From positions 124,001 to 188,000 of the forward strand of contig CANXME010001984.1 in NCBI GenBank assembly GCA_948144175.1: a stretch of 64,000 nt of DNA, written 5' to 3'. The notes under the pieces were generated by a model that saw nothing but the letters and a program-made list of their open reading frames with translations, ran no database searches and was not told where the DNA came from. Origin of the DNA: Closterium sp. NIES-65 (Eukaryota; Streptophyta; Zygnematophyceae; Desmidiales; Closteriaceae). Of this stretch, positions 33,270 to 44,698 are shown piece by piece; position 1 is the stretch's first letter, and every line of letters starts with the position of its first letter. A program made the translations under genes and the position numbers.

Positions 33270-34304
33270 GGTCTCTGAGACATGGGCAGCGGGGGCCTCC
33301 GGTTGCGTACGAGTGCCTCTGAGTGTTGTGCCGATGACGCTGCATGCGTCAGGTCTTGTAGGTTACGGGAGGCTTCGATAAGAGGCTCGACGTATGGTGT
33401 AACATACATTTCCTTTGCTGAGTCGCTTCGCCATCTGCCCAGCCGTTTGAAGACCCTGTCTGGCACGCCCGTGTTGGCTGCTACTGTGGCTGCACCTTTT
33501 CGGAAAGAATGTGTGCCGAGCTGCAGGTCTCCAAGGCCCACCTTTGCGAAGGCTTCCTTGCACCAGTTCCGGATCGTGGTGTATGAGGGTGGCCTTGCTT
33601 GGCCCTCGCTGGTTGAAGCGTGGCCGAAGACCCGAATCAATGGTCCCTCTGACTGTGGGCCATAGCCGGCCAGCTGGATGAAGCGTCGGGTGCAGCGCAC
33701 TGGGCAACAGGGGTCTGTCGTTGCTGCAATGGGAATCCAAGTGCCATGACCAGCCTAATCGGTCTTGGAGTGTGGTATGAGAATCCACATGACCGCGTCG
33801 TCGAATTGGATGTCTTGCCATTTTATGGCTGCCAGGTCAGAATATCGCAGGAATCCTGAGTACATGAGGATGGGGATCAACCCTTTCTGAAACGTCGCGG
33901 GATCGTCGGACTGCAAGTAACTCGCGGCCATGTCCCGGACTTGTTGGATCGATACGGGTTCCTTCATACGAGTAGGGCGAGGGCAATGTCGTTTTGCACA
34001 GTCACGGACTTGGGTGGTGAACGGTCCGGTTGTCCGGCATTTGCTCCCAGTCATGCGATGAGCGAAGCTGACCGCCGAGCACGTCAGCTGCACTACGGAC
34101 AGGGTGGCTTTGCGTCGGATTGCGTGTACCAGGTAGAGCGCGAGGGTCATGTCGGATGCCGGAAGAAATGGGAGGTTCACTTTTGTGCAGAAGGCTCGAA
34201 ACTTGGCCCAGTATGGTTCGTATGTCCGGATCGTAGAATCGGCGCGAGATTGCGCGAGCATGTTGATCATTTGGTCGTGTAACTTTGGGAGCAAATCTGA
34301 ACAC
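33260..34304 (-). pseudogene. Tyrosine recombinase of the YR retroelement, one in-frame stop
   Basis: The N-terminal core-binding part begins near 34294 (QSRADSTIRTYEPYWAKF), and the catalytic part follows. The active-site residues are recognisable: Arg in YSGFLRYSDLAAIKW, the HxxR motif in GTHSFRKGAATVA, and the nucleophile Tyr in SAKEMYVTPYVE after RLGRWRSD. A TAG at about 33755-33757, between the two halves (after IPHSKTD), interrupts the frame. Without it the reading continues directly into AGHGTWIPIAATTD. The enzyme would join element circles to target DNA. No intron explains the stop, so I call it a single nonsense change in this copy, though stop readthrough is not excluded. Confidence 0.75.
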
Positions 34305-34323
34305 AGGGCGTTGATGTTTTGAA

Positions 34324-37300
34324 TTAGTAAAATGCCATTCTCAGTGCAATAATTGGGCTATGCGGTAGTCCCATGCCTGAAAAAGCATTGGAATGGGACC
34401 CTGCGTCTAGGCATTGGCTTCCGTGTGACAGAGGGATGTGCGCGTGGATGTGTGGAGCCCAAGTGCATGGGGAGGATTGCAAAAGTGGCCACCAGCTTGC
34501 GCCTGGCCAGTGCGGAACTATCAGTGTGAGTGATGCATGGGTGCGTTGTGCGTGATGGAGGACGGCTGGGACCAGTTGGGGCGGGGGGAAGGCGAAGTTG
34601 TTTTCGGGTGTCCACGCGATCGAGAACGCATCAACTGCGATGGCTTCTGGGTGGGGAATCCTTGTGCAAAAGCGCGGCAGTTGGGTGTTGCGGGAGTTTG
34701 CGAAGAGGTCGATGGAGTGGGGCCCCCAACGACGTTCCAAGATGCGGAACCACGGCGTTTTCAGCGCGTAATCGTCGTGGTCGACCATTTTTGAAAGTTC
34801 GTCGGTGTGTGTATTGAGCTCGCGCGGAATCCATTCGATGATCAAGCGCGTGTCAAGCTCCATGCATGTTCAGATGATGCTCTTGCATGCCGTTGCGAGG
34901 TCGGGGCTGTGAGAGCCGCCTTTTCGAAGGATGAAGAACACGCCCTGGTTGTCCACCCGCACGAGAACGTGTTTTTGCTTGATCTTGGTCGCGTATGTTT
35001 GGAGCGCCCAAAGGACGCCTTCAATCTCCCGTCGCGTGCTGGACGTTCCTCGTAGCGGCTCTGACATGGTTGCGCTGGCTTCTTCGAGGTCGCCCGGAAA
35101 TGTGGTCAGAGTGGCGCCCCAACCATGAGAGCTGGCATCCACATGGATTACTGCGTCGTAGCTGTTCCTGACGTGAAAAGGTGCGCCGTTGAAACGGTCA
35201 AACTCCTCGAGCCAAAATTGGAGCTCCTCTGCTGCGGATGGGGGGATAACCAAGCTGCTTTTCCAAGACGGTGCTTCGTTGATCACTTGTAACATGTGTC
35301 AGAATATTATCTTATGTTCTAGCCTGTAGTGGGGTGCTCTATAGCGATTACAACCCTTCTAGGGTTTTGCTATTTGTATCCTCATTCCTGCTAGTTCAAT
35401 CCCCTTTCTTTCTTCAAACTTTGACATGTTATCAGAGCAGGTCGATCCCCTTGGATCGATCCTGTGGGTGGGTTTCCACCTCGCTTCCGCTGCTACCTTT
35501 CCTTCCCGCCGTGCGCCCCGAGGCGCGCGGCGGTTTTCCTTCCCGCCGTGCGCCCCGAGGCGCGCGGCGGTTTTCTGCCCGCCGTGCGCCCCGGGGCGCG
35601 CGGCGGTTCTTTGCCCGCTGTGCGCCCCGAGGCGTGCGGCGGGCGTCTGCCCTACCGTCGCGGCCCCGCCCCGACCGTCGCGGCCCCGCCCTACAGTCGC
35701 GGCCCCGCCCTACGTTGCGGCCCCGCCCCGACCGTCACGGCCCCGCCCTACGTCGCGGCCCTGCCCGACCGTCGCGGCCCTGCCCTACGTCGCGGCCCCG
35801 CCCTGTGTCGCGGCCCCGCCCCTCGAAGCGGCCCCGCCCTACTTCGCGGCCCCGCCCCTCGTCGCGGCCCCGCCCCTTTTCGCGGCCCCGCCCTCCAACC
35901 AGGCCCGTGGTGGGTCCCTTTCACCACCCCGCCTCCCCCCCCCCCCCCCGCCCTCCCCCTGCCATTTCCCGTCGTCCGTCGAGGCGACCTGAGGGGGGGT
36001 GGCGGGTATGGGGGTGGTCGGTCTTCCTTCCTCCCTTTGCTCCTCCTCCTCCTTCGTCTCCCACTGCTGCAGCTGTCGCTGAGGGGGGTGGATGTGTGGG
36101 AGACTGGGTTTAGGGTTTAAGGGGGGTGTGTGGGAGTAGAGCTAGCGGTGTAGCAGTGGGTGTGTATCAGGGGGGTGGGACTGTGTGCGGGAGGATGAGC
36201 GGAGGTTGCCAGTTTGTCGTCAGCAGCACCTGTAGTCCGGGGCGCTGTCCCGGTAGCCCAGTGAGCTAGAATTCTACGCCAGCCGCCTGTGGGTCCGTTG
36301 CCCGTCCGCCGCTATTTGAGCCGCGGGGCCTGTTACTCCTGTAGTCCGGGCGCTGTCCGGTAGCCGCTGTGCCAGTCTGCCTCCTGCTGCCCGTGTGTCT
36401 GCAGCTTCAGCCGTCGCCTCCTATCTCCTCTCCCCTCACTCTCCCTCCTCCTCCTCACTTGCCCGTTGTGACTACCACTAGCTTTGCTTATAATTGTTAA
36501 CTCTAAACTATTTCTTCTTGAACTTGTGCTCAGAATGTGTGGTGACATTGTGATCCACCCTGAGCTTGTATTGCTTTGCCTGCTCTGCTGATTACACCCC
36601 ACTTTGGCTATGGGGGTGTGTCAGAATATTATCTTATGTTCTAGCCTGTAGTGGGGTGCTCTATAGCGAGTACAACCCTTCTAGGGTTTTGCTATTTGTA
36701 TCCTCATTCCTGCTAGTTCAATCCCCTTTCTTTCTTCAAACTTTGACAACATGGCGTGGCTGAATGCGCGAGCGGTCGCGCCAAGTGCGACACCCATCAA
36801 TGCAAGCATGCCAGTGATTCTGGCCATGTGGCGGACCGGGACTGGTCGGCATGCCCTGCTTGCGCTCAGGAGGTTCCGGATGGTTGCATGTAGTGAGGCT
36901 CGTCGGTCGGGACCGATGGAGAATCGGCCGGTGTCGGTCTCCAGTTCTACGCCCAGGAATCGGAGATGTTACGATGGTGACAGTTGTGATTTCTTCGTGT
37001 TTATCACAAGGCCTGCCTCTTTGAGGTCCAATATCACCTGCTGGCAGATTGCTTGCGCATCGGCTTTCGACTGGCAGAGAATTAAGATGTCATCCACGTA
37101 AGGTACGACTCGGATGCCTTGTTCTCGCCAACGCCGAGCTAGTTGCTTGATGAGCTGTGTAAAGACGAATGGAGCCGTCGCGAGGCCGAATGGTAGTGAA
37201 CGAAATGCGTATGTGCGCCTATCGAATTCGAAGCCAAGGAACTTCCAGCACGATGGGTGGATGTCGATGTGATGGTAACCAGATTTGAGGTCAATGGAGA

Positions 37301-37802
37301 ACATCCAGTCCCCAACGCGCGCCAGGTCGGCGACACGGCTGAGCCCCTCGTACTTGAACTTGGGGACAATCAAGTTGGCGTTGACTTTTCTCAGATCAAG
37401 AATGAGCCTGCATTTGTCTTTTTGCTCGACCAAGTTAAGTGGACTTATGCACTTGAGCTCCGTTGCGGCCATCGGAACTGCCGCTCCCGTCTCTATGAGT
37501 TCTTGGATGGTGGTACGTGTGAACGTGGCATGCGTGTTCGCCCCGACATGATTGCGATCGTGGAAAGGTTGTGGTGGGCCGTGGCTCCATGGCAACCAGT
37601 AACCCTTGGCGATGACGGAGAGAACGAGGCTGCTGGGGCACCATGAGCTCCACCACGCAAAGGTCGCGCGAAGACGACCGCGCATCTCTGTAATAGTTCT
37701 GTCTGTAACGGCAAATTCGTACGGGTCATCGTAGCATGCCGCCTCGCACCGTCGTGCTCCTATGCATGGGAGGCCAAGTGGTATACGGGTTGAGTATTCC
37801 AT
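34324..37802 (-). pseudogene. Reverse transcriptase and RNase H of the YR retroelement, split by an LTR insertion
   Basis: The reverse transcriptase starts near 37802 (MEYSTRIPLG). It shows KCISPLNLVEQKDKCRLILD, WMFSIDLKSGYHHIDIHP, LPFGLATAPFVFTQL and the catalytic VPYVDDILIL. A TAA at 36969-36971 interrupts the frame just before the FLGVEL segment. The frame is then cut at 36749 by the non-autonomous LTR element and resumes at 35296. Removing that element and one 5-bp target copy restores the frame. RNase H follows, with the Asp in VIHVDASSHGWGATL, STRREIEGVLWAL and RVDNQGVFFIL. A further stop lies between about 34863 and 34870. The tail to 34324 (IIEWIPRELNTHTDELSKMV) completes the RNase H-like region. 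This resembles DIRS/PAT-type pol with no protease. Confidence 0.8.
35297..36748 (+). mobile_element. Non-autonomous LTR retrotransposon nested in the YR element
   Basis: Two 130-bp LTRs (35297-35426 and 36619-36748) start TGTCAGAATATTAT and end TTTGACA; they differ at one base. A copia-style primer-binding site (TGTTATCAGAGC, 35427-35438) follows the 5' LTR. A 5-bp target duplication ACATG flanks the element (35292-35296 and 36749-36753). The interior has no gag or pol. It contains a GC-rich array of GCGGCCCCGCCC-like units (about 35640-35900), then a block shared with the second copy at 39432. The element lies inside the RT/RNase H gene of the host element, on the opposite strand. Confidence 0.9.
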
Positions 37803-37931
37803 GTTAAAGCATGTGTGTGCATATACATGTACGAGCAACCATTGATCAAATGTGTGAAGAAAATAAAAACCGACGGAAATGTCAACGAATGTGTCGGGCG
37901 CGAGACGGCGCTTCTTCTTCTCCTTGTTTCC

Positions 37932-37936
<5 letters not shown>

Positions 37937-37979
<43 letters not shown>

Positions 37980-38089
37980 CGGCCCAGCGTACACTCGGTA
38001 GGATGTGGTTGTGCCTGCCCTTAGTGCATAGGAGATGATGCCTATGGCCATGGACACACTTGTCCATTGTGTTTCTCTTATTCTCTCTT

Positions 38090-38152
<63 letters not shown>

Positions 38153-38271
38153 CTCTCCCTCTCCCTCTCTCTTTCATGCTCTCTCTTACTCGTAGTTCAT
38201 GGGGGCTGGTGCGTAGAATCATGGACATGCGTGCCCACCATGTTGTATCTCGTTCTTTCTCTTTCTCTCTT

Positions 38272-38328
<57 letters not shown>

Positions 38329-38365
38329 CTCTCTCACACACACACACTCTCTCTCTCTCTCTGAT
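37937..38365. repeat. Poly-T tract and two CT microsatellites
   Basis: A 43-base T run (37937-37979) is followed by CT/TC tracts at about 38090-38155 and 38275-38330, with a short CACACA bridge and another CT run to 38361. They sit between the gag-like stop and the reverse transcriptase start of the YR element, so they may have expanded from a shorter spacer. They produce false Arg/Glu and Ser/Leu repeat frames. Confidence 0.95.
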
Positions 38366-38670
38366 CCTCCTCTTGATTGTTTCAGAGTCTCTTTGCCAAA
38401 ACAGTAGGCTTTTAAGAAGGTAGTTTTTTTTAATCAAATCAACCAACACACATAGCAATGCTCTCCTAGCATGCATCATGCTACTGAGTGGTGAACTACA
38501 TGGGACCGAGGGGGTTGTTGCTCCCCTTCCCTATCCTAGGCCCAAAGCCTATTCCTACCCTTCACTAGGGCTGGCCTCTTGCCATCGCAAACCCCTAGGG
38601 TTGCCCACGGTTTTCGCACTCAAGAGTGCACCGTGCCTAGCGCTCAAGCGCCTATTCCCATGGCCCGCTC

Positions 38671-41516
38671 CTACACCACCTGAGCGGGTCCTTGGCCGCC
38701 GTGCCCGTTCCTAGGGCAGGCACTTGCCACGTGGCCCGGCTGGCCGCAGCGGAAGCACGAGCCCCGAAACCCGCGGCAATTGGCCGTGGGCGGGGGGCCC
38801 CGCTTGGGTAAAAACGGCAACGGCGCGTTGTTTCCGCCGCGGTTGGCACGAGCATATCCGCTTGCCGCACGGTCCATTGCCGCCATGTCTGCGACCGCCT
38901 GCTTGAAGGGTCGAGAAGTCAGCAGGCTCTTCTGCTGGTACAACTTGAAGCGCTTCGCCGTGCGGAAGTCGGATGCGTCCTCCACTTGAAGCACCTCGAA
39001 ACGCCCCGAGATGAGGTTGAGAGCGTGCGAGATGAGTTCGAGTCCGCCCGCTGGGTCTCCGCGCTGCGCCTTATATTCCGCGTGCAGCAGGTACGCGCGC
39101 AAGTCCTCCAGCAGCTCCGCTTGCTCTCGCACGGAGTCGTTGACGAATGTTGCCGTCGAGAAGGTGGGGTTAGAAGAAGGGAGGGGGGGAAGGTGTTCCG
39201 TGCCATTAAAATTAACATTGTTGACTGGAGCCTCACCGGCTTCATCTTCAGAGTCGTCGGTGTCGTTGTCGACCGCTGGAGCGGGGGGTGCTGCTGCTGC
39301 TGCGTCGTTGTCGTGCCGAATGGTCCTTGCTCCTCGCGCGCCTTTTTCCTTTTTTGCATTTTCTTTTTTAGCCAACGCAGATGCAGCGGGTAGTGCAGTT
39401 TCCGCGGCTGTAACGCTGACGGGCTGCTGCTTGACAAAATTAGAAGAAAGAAAGAGGGTTGAACTAGCAGGAATGAGGATACAAATAGCAAACCTAGAAG
39501 GGTTGTACTCGCTATAGAGCACCCCACTACAGGCTAGAACATAAGATAACATTCTGACACACCCCCATAGCCAAAGTGGGGTGTAATCAGCAGAGCAGGC
39601 AAAGCAGTACAAGCTCAGGGTGGATCACAATGTCACCACACATTCTGAGCACAAGTTCAAGAAGCAATAGTTTAAAGTTAAGAATTATGAGCAAAGCTAG
39701 AGGCTATCGCAGAGGGCAAGTGAGGAGGAGGAGGCGAGAGTGAGAGGAAAGGAGATAGGAGGCGACGGATGAAGCTACAGACACACGGGCAACAGGAGGC
39801 AGACTGGCACAGCGGCTACCGGACGAAACCCCCGGACTACAGGGGTAACTGGCCCCGCGGCTAAAGTAGCGGCAGACGAGCAACGGACCCACGGGCGGCT
39901 GGCACAGCTGGCTACGACTGAGCTACCGGACGAAGCCCCCGGACTACAGGTGCTGCTAGCGACACAGCGGCATCCTTCATTCAGCTCCCCAAACAGTCTC
40001 ACCCCCCCTTGCACACACCCCCTACTGCACCCCTAGGGTCACTCACACCCCACCCCCTAGCACGACTCCAGCGACTCCCACACACCCACCCCCCTCAGCG
40101 GCAGCTGCAGCAGTGGGAGACAGAGGAGGAGGAGGAGCAGGGGAGACCACACACCCGCCACCCCAATACTCGCCACCCCCTACTCGCCACTCCCCAAACC
40201 CTAACTCAGGCAGGGCGGGATGGCGGGTAGGGAGGTTACGGGGGAGGGGGAGGGGGGGGGGGGGGGGGGGGGGGAACCGACGCGCGGCCGCCCAGGGCGC
40301 CAAGACAGGCAGCAGAAGGGGGGGGGGGGGGCGCTCGCCCCCCTCCCCCAGCGGCCCCCGAGGGAGCCGCGACGGGCGGCGGGAAAAGGGGGGGGGGGGG
40401 GCGCAGGCGGGGCCGGGGCCGGGACTGGCGGCGCACGGGCGGTGTGGGGCCAGGACAGCGGCGCACGGGCGGCGACGGGCCGGGGCTGGCGGCGCACGGG
40501 CGGCGACGGGCCGGAGCAGCTGCGCGGGGCCGGGGCAGCCGGCGCACGGGCGGCGACTGGCCGGGGCAGCGGCGCACGGGCGTCGACGAGCCGGGGCAGC
40601 GGCGCACGGGCGGCGACGGGCCGGGGCAGCGGCGCACGGGCGTCGACGGGCCGGCGCGCGGGTCCCCGTCGCCCGTCGCAGCGCCTCCCGAGGGCGACGC
40701 GCCGAGCGACGAGGCAGAAGCCCGCCGCGCGCCTCGGGGCGCACAGCGGGCAGAGAACCGCCGCGCGCCTCGGGGCGCACGGCGGGCAGAAAACCGCCGC
40801 GCGCCTCGGGGCGCACGGCGGGAAGAGAAACTGCCGCACGCCACGGGGCGTGCGGCACAGAGAGTAGCAGTAGAAGTTGCAGCGGAAGCAACGAGGTGGT
40901 GGTAACCCACCCACAGGATCGATCCAAGGGGATCGACCTGCTCTGATAGCATGACAAAATTAGAAGAAAGAAAGAGGGTTGAACTAGCAGGAATGAGGAT
41001 ACAAATAGCAAACCTAGAAGGGTTGTACTCGCTATAGAGCACCCCACTACAGGCTAGAACATAAGATAACATTCTGACACTGCTGTAGAAGGGACAGCAG
41101 CGCGTTGACCTGGTCCGGGGTCAACGCCTGCGTCAACGCAGGGGCGGTCGTCGCGCCAGACGAGGAGACCGCCGTCCGCCTCCTCTGGCGCTGACGCGAC
41201 GGTCCAGCCGCGGGTGCTGGCGTGTGCTCGGCGTCGGTGGCGTGTGCCACGCCGCGGCCGTCGCCACTTGCGCTGCAGGTGCCACTAGCGCCACAGGCAC
41301 CTCAGGCGCCACTGGCACCGAAGGGTGCTGCTGGGCGTTGGCCGAATTGTTGGCCTCGAGCCCGCCCAGCAGCACGTCCACTGCAGTCGGGGCGGGCGGT
41401 CCATCTTCTGCCCGTCGCTTGTTACGGCGTTCGCCCGCCAAATCGCGGGTGTTACGGTCGTTGTCGGAGGCGGGGTTGGACGAGTTCCCGTTGTTAAGTG
41501 TCGGCGTCGGTGCCAT
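38671..41516 (-). pseudogene. Gag-like protein of the YR retroelement, interrupted
   Basis: Reading from 41516 (MAPTPTLNNGNSS), the frame runs to about 41260, where it must shift by one base to continue as PSRQRQRRRTAVSSS and ALTPDQVNALLSLLQQ up to the LTR insertion at 41079. It resumes at 39431 and continues through an acidic segment (DNDTDDSEDEAGEA) to a helical part (RAYLLHAEYKAQRGDPAGGL). A CCHC zinc knuckle, CFRCGQPGHVASAC, lies near 38760, with the stop at 38671. A CCHC knuckle is expected for a nucleic-acid-binding gag. The frameshift plus insertion make this copy non-functional. Confidence 0.7.
39432..41079 (-). mobile_element. Second copy of the non-autonomous LTR element, in the gag-like gene
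   Basis: LTRs at 40952-41079 (5' for this orientation) and 39432-39559 appear identical, implying very recent insertion. The primer-binding site lies at 40940-40951 (minus strand TGCTATCAGAGC). The target duplication is CTGCT (39427-39431 and 41080-41084). The interior carries a long GC-rich CCCGTGCGCCGCC-type array (about 40380-40700) and the same conserved block before the 3' LTR as the copy at 35297. No coding capacity is supported. Confidence 0.9.
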
Positions 41517-41628
41517 CGTTGAGCGATTGAAGTTAAAAATATCGTTGAGTAAGGTCGAAGGTGACTCGCCTCTAGGAAGCGATTTTGTTCTAGCCAGCTT
41601 GGACGGAGGGATAAACTACGTGAGCAGA

Positions 41629-41816
41629 AATGTTGAGTGAGCCGTTTGAAAATCGAGAAGCGTGGGTGGAGGGAAATGAACTCCAACCCACGGTTTTTGT
41701 AGTTGGAGAAGGGCGTTTAGCGCGCTTCGACGATGCCAATTGTGCAATACAAGCAGCTTCGCTTTCACAATACACAATTTAAAAAAACACAATGTGTGTT
41801 TAAAAATTATAATATT
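41629..41816 (-). repeat. Split direct repeat A1 of the YR retroelement
   Basis: This is the 5' terminal repeat in the element's orientation, a direct copy of 33031-33215. Differences are small indels in the A-runs and the CAATGTGTGTTT stretch. It precedes the gag-like start at 41516. Confidence 0.8.
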
Positions 41817-42030
41817 ACACGAGGTGAAGGTTCAAAAACTGCCATGTAGGCGAACGATGCTCTTTTCCAGCAAAGGCTCACTCTCGTCCTCAGCAATAAA
41901 GGCAGTCTTGCAGTTCAGCAAATCACCTCAAGTTTCTGCTAGGTTGGAACCTTCTGCACAACTGTAGAACTGAAAGCAAGTCATTCAGGCAAATCAAAAC
42001 GATGTCATACTATAACAGAGCAGTAGACGC
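41817..42030. other. Short spacer between the YR element and the PC-esterase gene
   Basis: This is the 3' flank of the PC-esterase gene (minus strand). Nothing else is recognised. The junction with the element shows only the shared ATT, with no longer target duplication. Confidence 0.5.
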
Positions 42031-44200
42031 TCATGGTGTTCCTTTGCTAAGCTGGACTGACAGAAAATGCACAAAAGCCTTCACCACAGCCTCCCCTACC
42101 TCCCCCCTCATGCCTCCATTCCCGTCTGGGCATGAGTAATGTGGATCAGCTAGTGAGCATGTGGTCCTGTACTGAGGTGCAGTGACCTGCCACGTGTCAA
42201 AGAACGACAGACCCATGTGGCGAACCAGGGGCTGGGCAATCCCATTGCCATACGCCAGCATGGCATTGGTTCGCCTTATCCATTTTTTATTTGCCACCCA
42301 GAATGAAGGCAGGCCAAAAAAAACAGCAGGCTTTTTGGGTCGAAGGAGGTGGAGCGAGGAGAGGAAATGAGGGAGGTAGTGGGGATAGGCCACAGCACCA
42401 TCGGAGCAGAACTCAAAGGTCCAGTGTCCTGTGCCTACGACTGTGACATCTGCAGTTGGTGATGGTGCAGGATAACTGCTTGTATGGTTGGAATATTTAC
42501 CCCTGCGACTGCATAAAGGTAGGGAGAGGGTGAGAAAGGAAGGACAAGTTGACAAGGAGCTACTTACGTGTGTGCAAACCTGATATAAATCATTGATTTT
42601 CACTGGCATACTTACGAGCATCCTGCCACATTGTTGTCATATATGCCATCCAGCCAGTTGTATTTTACACGAATAATGCCTTCCTTCACCAATTCTCCAC
42701 CAGCTGAAAGTTCCCCTGCTGCTGCTGGAGCAGTGACGTTGAGGGCGTAAGAGACGTCACCATGCCTCACCAGGGTCATATTATGCCTCGTGCCAGTGTG
42801 CATAAACCAGAGGTGCATAATTAACCCTCTCATGTGCGAGTCTCCAATCACATTCACCTCCCGTACTCCTCCATCCTTCCACAATGACCAAAGCATGTCA
42901 TTCAACGGAGCAGCACGAGCGCAGCTGAAGAATGCCCACCTGAATCCAAGAACGAAAGTTCAGGCTAAGACGTTGCCCCAAAGGTTTGACGTTCTGATGG
43001 AGTATACGAGGCTTTGTATATCCGTGTTTTCACTGACCTGTACTTATCTGTGGTAGCAGTTGCTGTGTTTAGATTGGTCAAGCCATTTTGACTCGTGCCA
43101 TCATTGTCTGCAAGCCACCGACCAGCAATCCCATGTGCACATGGACTCGTGACCGCTGAGAGATCCATAATGACTTCATCGAGTTGGGGTTGCTCCAGCC
43201 ATTCTGGTGTCTGGCTTCCTTCAAGCACCGAAACAGGTATTTGTGCAAAAACGTGTTGCCCTAAACGGTTCCAATCTTTGGTGTAGTTCAGATTGGAGCC
43301 ATCGACACGGAATTCCATGCTGCATGAAATAAAACGAATCACCATGTCAGAGTGCCATGTGCGAAGCCTATAGAGAATGACCCTCCAGTGTTGTGAAAAC
43401 GTTGACATACCTGTAATTACCAGCATCCCACGGAGTATAGGATGCAAGAAATACCGACTGTCCTGGAGAATCAGCCATCACTGTTGTCAGATGCACATGA
43501 ATCAAAGAAGGCCCTTTGAGCGTGACCATCATGTCCCACTGAAGGGAGGAAGATGCAGAAGCAGGGATCCAGCGTGCTGGTGATTGCACCGCGATGTAGA
43601 GAGAGCAAGTTTGGCCAACATGGCATCGTTTGCAGCCATCTCCATAGATTATAACGCCACCAGGACGAATTGCATTCTTTCCATGAAACAAGCTTTCTTC
43701 ATCGAAGTTTCCAGTTTCGTTCAATGAGATCCTCGAGCCGCCAAGGATGGAGGAGCTCCAACACAACCCCGCAGGCAAGACCTCAATGGATCCGGGGTTG
43801 CTTGAATTTGTTGATACAATTGTTGAATATCTGAGAGTATGAAGAATAAGGATCCAATAAAGATGAAGCTAAGGCGTATCAAAATGAAAAATTACCTGCT
43901 GTCTGTCTGATTCGGAAACGCTGTGTTTGCTTGGGTCAGTGGCGCAGCCTTCCTCAGCTCTTGGTTACTTTCTCTAGCAGCAGTGCTCCTGGACAGTAGA
44001 TATCCCGACAACGCGAGCAGTATAAACGAGACTGCGCAAAGGCTTCGCCGAACTACGGATGGCCAATGGCATTTTGTGACGGAAGGGTTATCTATATCGA
44101 ACTCTCGACATGGCTTCTTCCTGGCCGGGCTAGAACCTGTCTCATGCTCGTCGTCCGAGTCAACGACATGCGAGTAATTGGCAGTGGACGGAAGTGCCAT
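42031..44200 (-). CDS. Type II membrane PC-esterase/NXPE-like protein, 618 aa, five exons
   Basis: Exons 44200-43896, 43830-43411, 43367-43038, 42939-42616 and 42508-42031 join in frame (1857 nt). A hydrophobic anchor (VSFILLALSGYLLSR, about residues 58-72) follows a charged cytosolic N-terminus. The ectodomain has Ig/filamin-like sequence (LIHVHLTTVMADSPGQSVF, FLASYTPWDAGNYR) and then an SGNH-type esterase domain. VIGDSHMRGLIMH carries the Ser of the GDS motif, and SLADPHYSCPDG near the C-terminus carries the Asp-x-x-His pair. This arrangement fits NXPE-like and trichome-birefringence-like (PC-esterase) families, which in plants O-acetylate cell-wall polysaccharides in the Golgi. The substrate here is unknown. 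An upstream in-frame Met at 44239 would add 13 residues. This is one of the few genes in the window without obvious exon copies. Confidence 0.75.
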
Positions 44201-44698
44201 TGTATCAAATCCACCGATGCTATGCTGCAGCCGAAACACCGAATGGCAATAAGAAGCTAGTAGCTTGCTGCAGCTGTGGGGTCAGACAAGCAAAAAGGCG
44301 ATCGGCAAAGTCATCGCGTCTAACCAGCAGCGAGCTGGACATGACGTTTCCAAGGCCGGAAAAACTAGCCCGGGGTTTCTTGGCAGGTCGCGACTCCATG
44401 GTTTTCGCTGTGAGCGGTTGTGACGAATCCACCACCTCAGCAGCGTTCTTACGTATCCTAAATCGGCGTCAGATGAGACCTTGGTGACCTCATTGCACAA
44501 TAGTCCCCCATAGCAGTGCTCAATTCAGCTGAAACCTTGGGAATTTGAAAGCGCTATAGAACACCACAATACCGATGCTAAAGAGCGAAACGCCTTCATC
44601 ATTAAAAATAAGCTACCTTAACTCCTCATATTCATGACAGAAGAAGACTGAAAACTAGCACCCGAAATACATCTACTGGCTTGATACAGGTGAGGCCT
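44201..44698. other. Spacer between the PC-esterase start and the helicase end
   Basis: The left part is the upstream region of the PC-esterase gene and the right part is 3' UTR and flank of the helicase gene, both on the minus strand. No further gene is supported. Confidence 0.4.

Larger units (their letters stand above)
32856..41816 (-). mobile_element. Tyrosine-recombinase retrotransposon with split direct repeats (PAT/Ngaro-like order)
   Basis: Read on the minus strand, the order is repeat A1 (41816-41629), gag-like gene, reverse transcriptase, RNase H, tyrosine recombinase, repeat B1 (33269-33213), repeat A2 (33215-33031), a 120-bp gap and repeat B2 (32909-32853). A and B repeats are direct, not inverted, as in PAT- and Ngaro-type YR elements and unlike DIRS1. 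No integrase, aspartic protease or target-site duplication is seen, consistent with recombinase-mediated insertion. The internal part is broken by two nested LTR elements (35297-36748 and 39432-41079) and expanded by poly-T and CT tracts at 37.9-38.4 kb. All three coding regions carry a stop, frameshift or insertion, so this copy is inactive, but residue conservation is good. Confidence 0.8.

Noticed and set aside
35334-36120. Arg/Pro-rich open frames in the GC-rich interior of the LTR element, and matching ones at 40043-41047
   Set aside because: The region is a degenerate GC repeat inside non-autonomous elements and is open in many frames on both strands.
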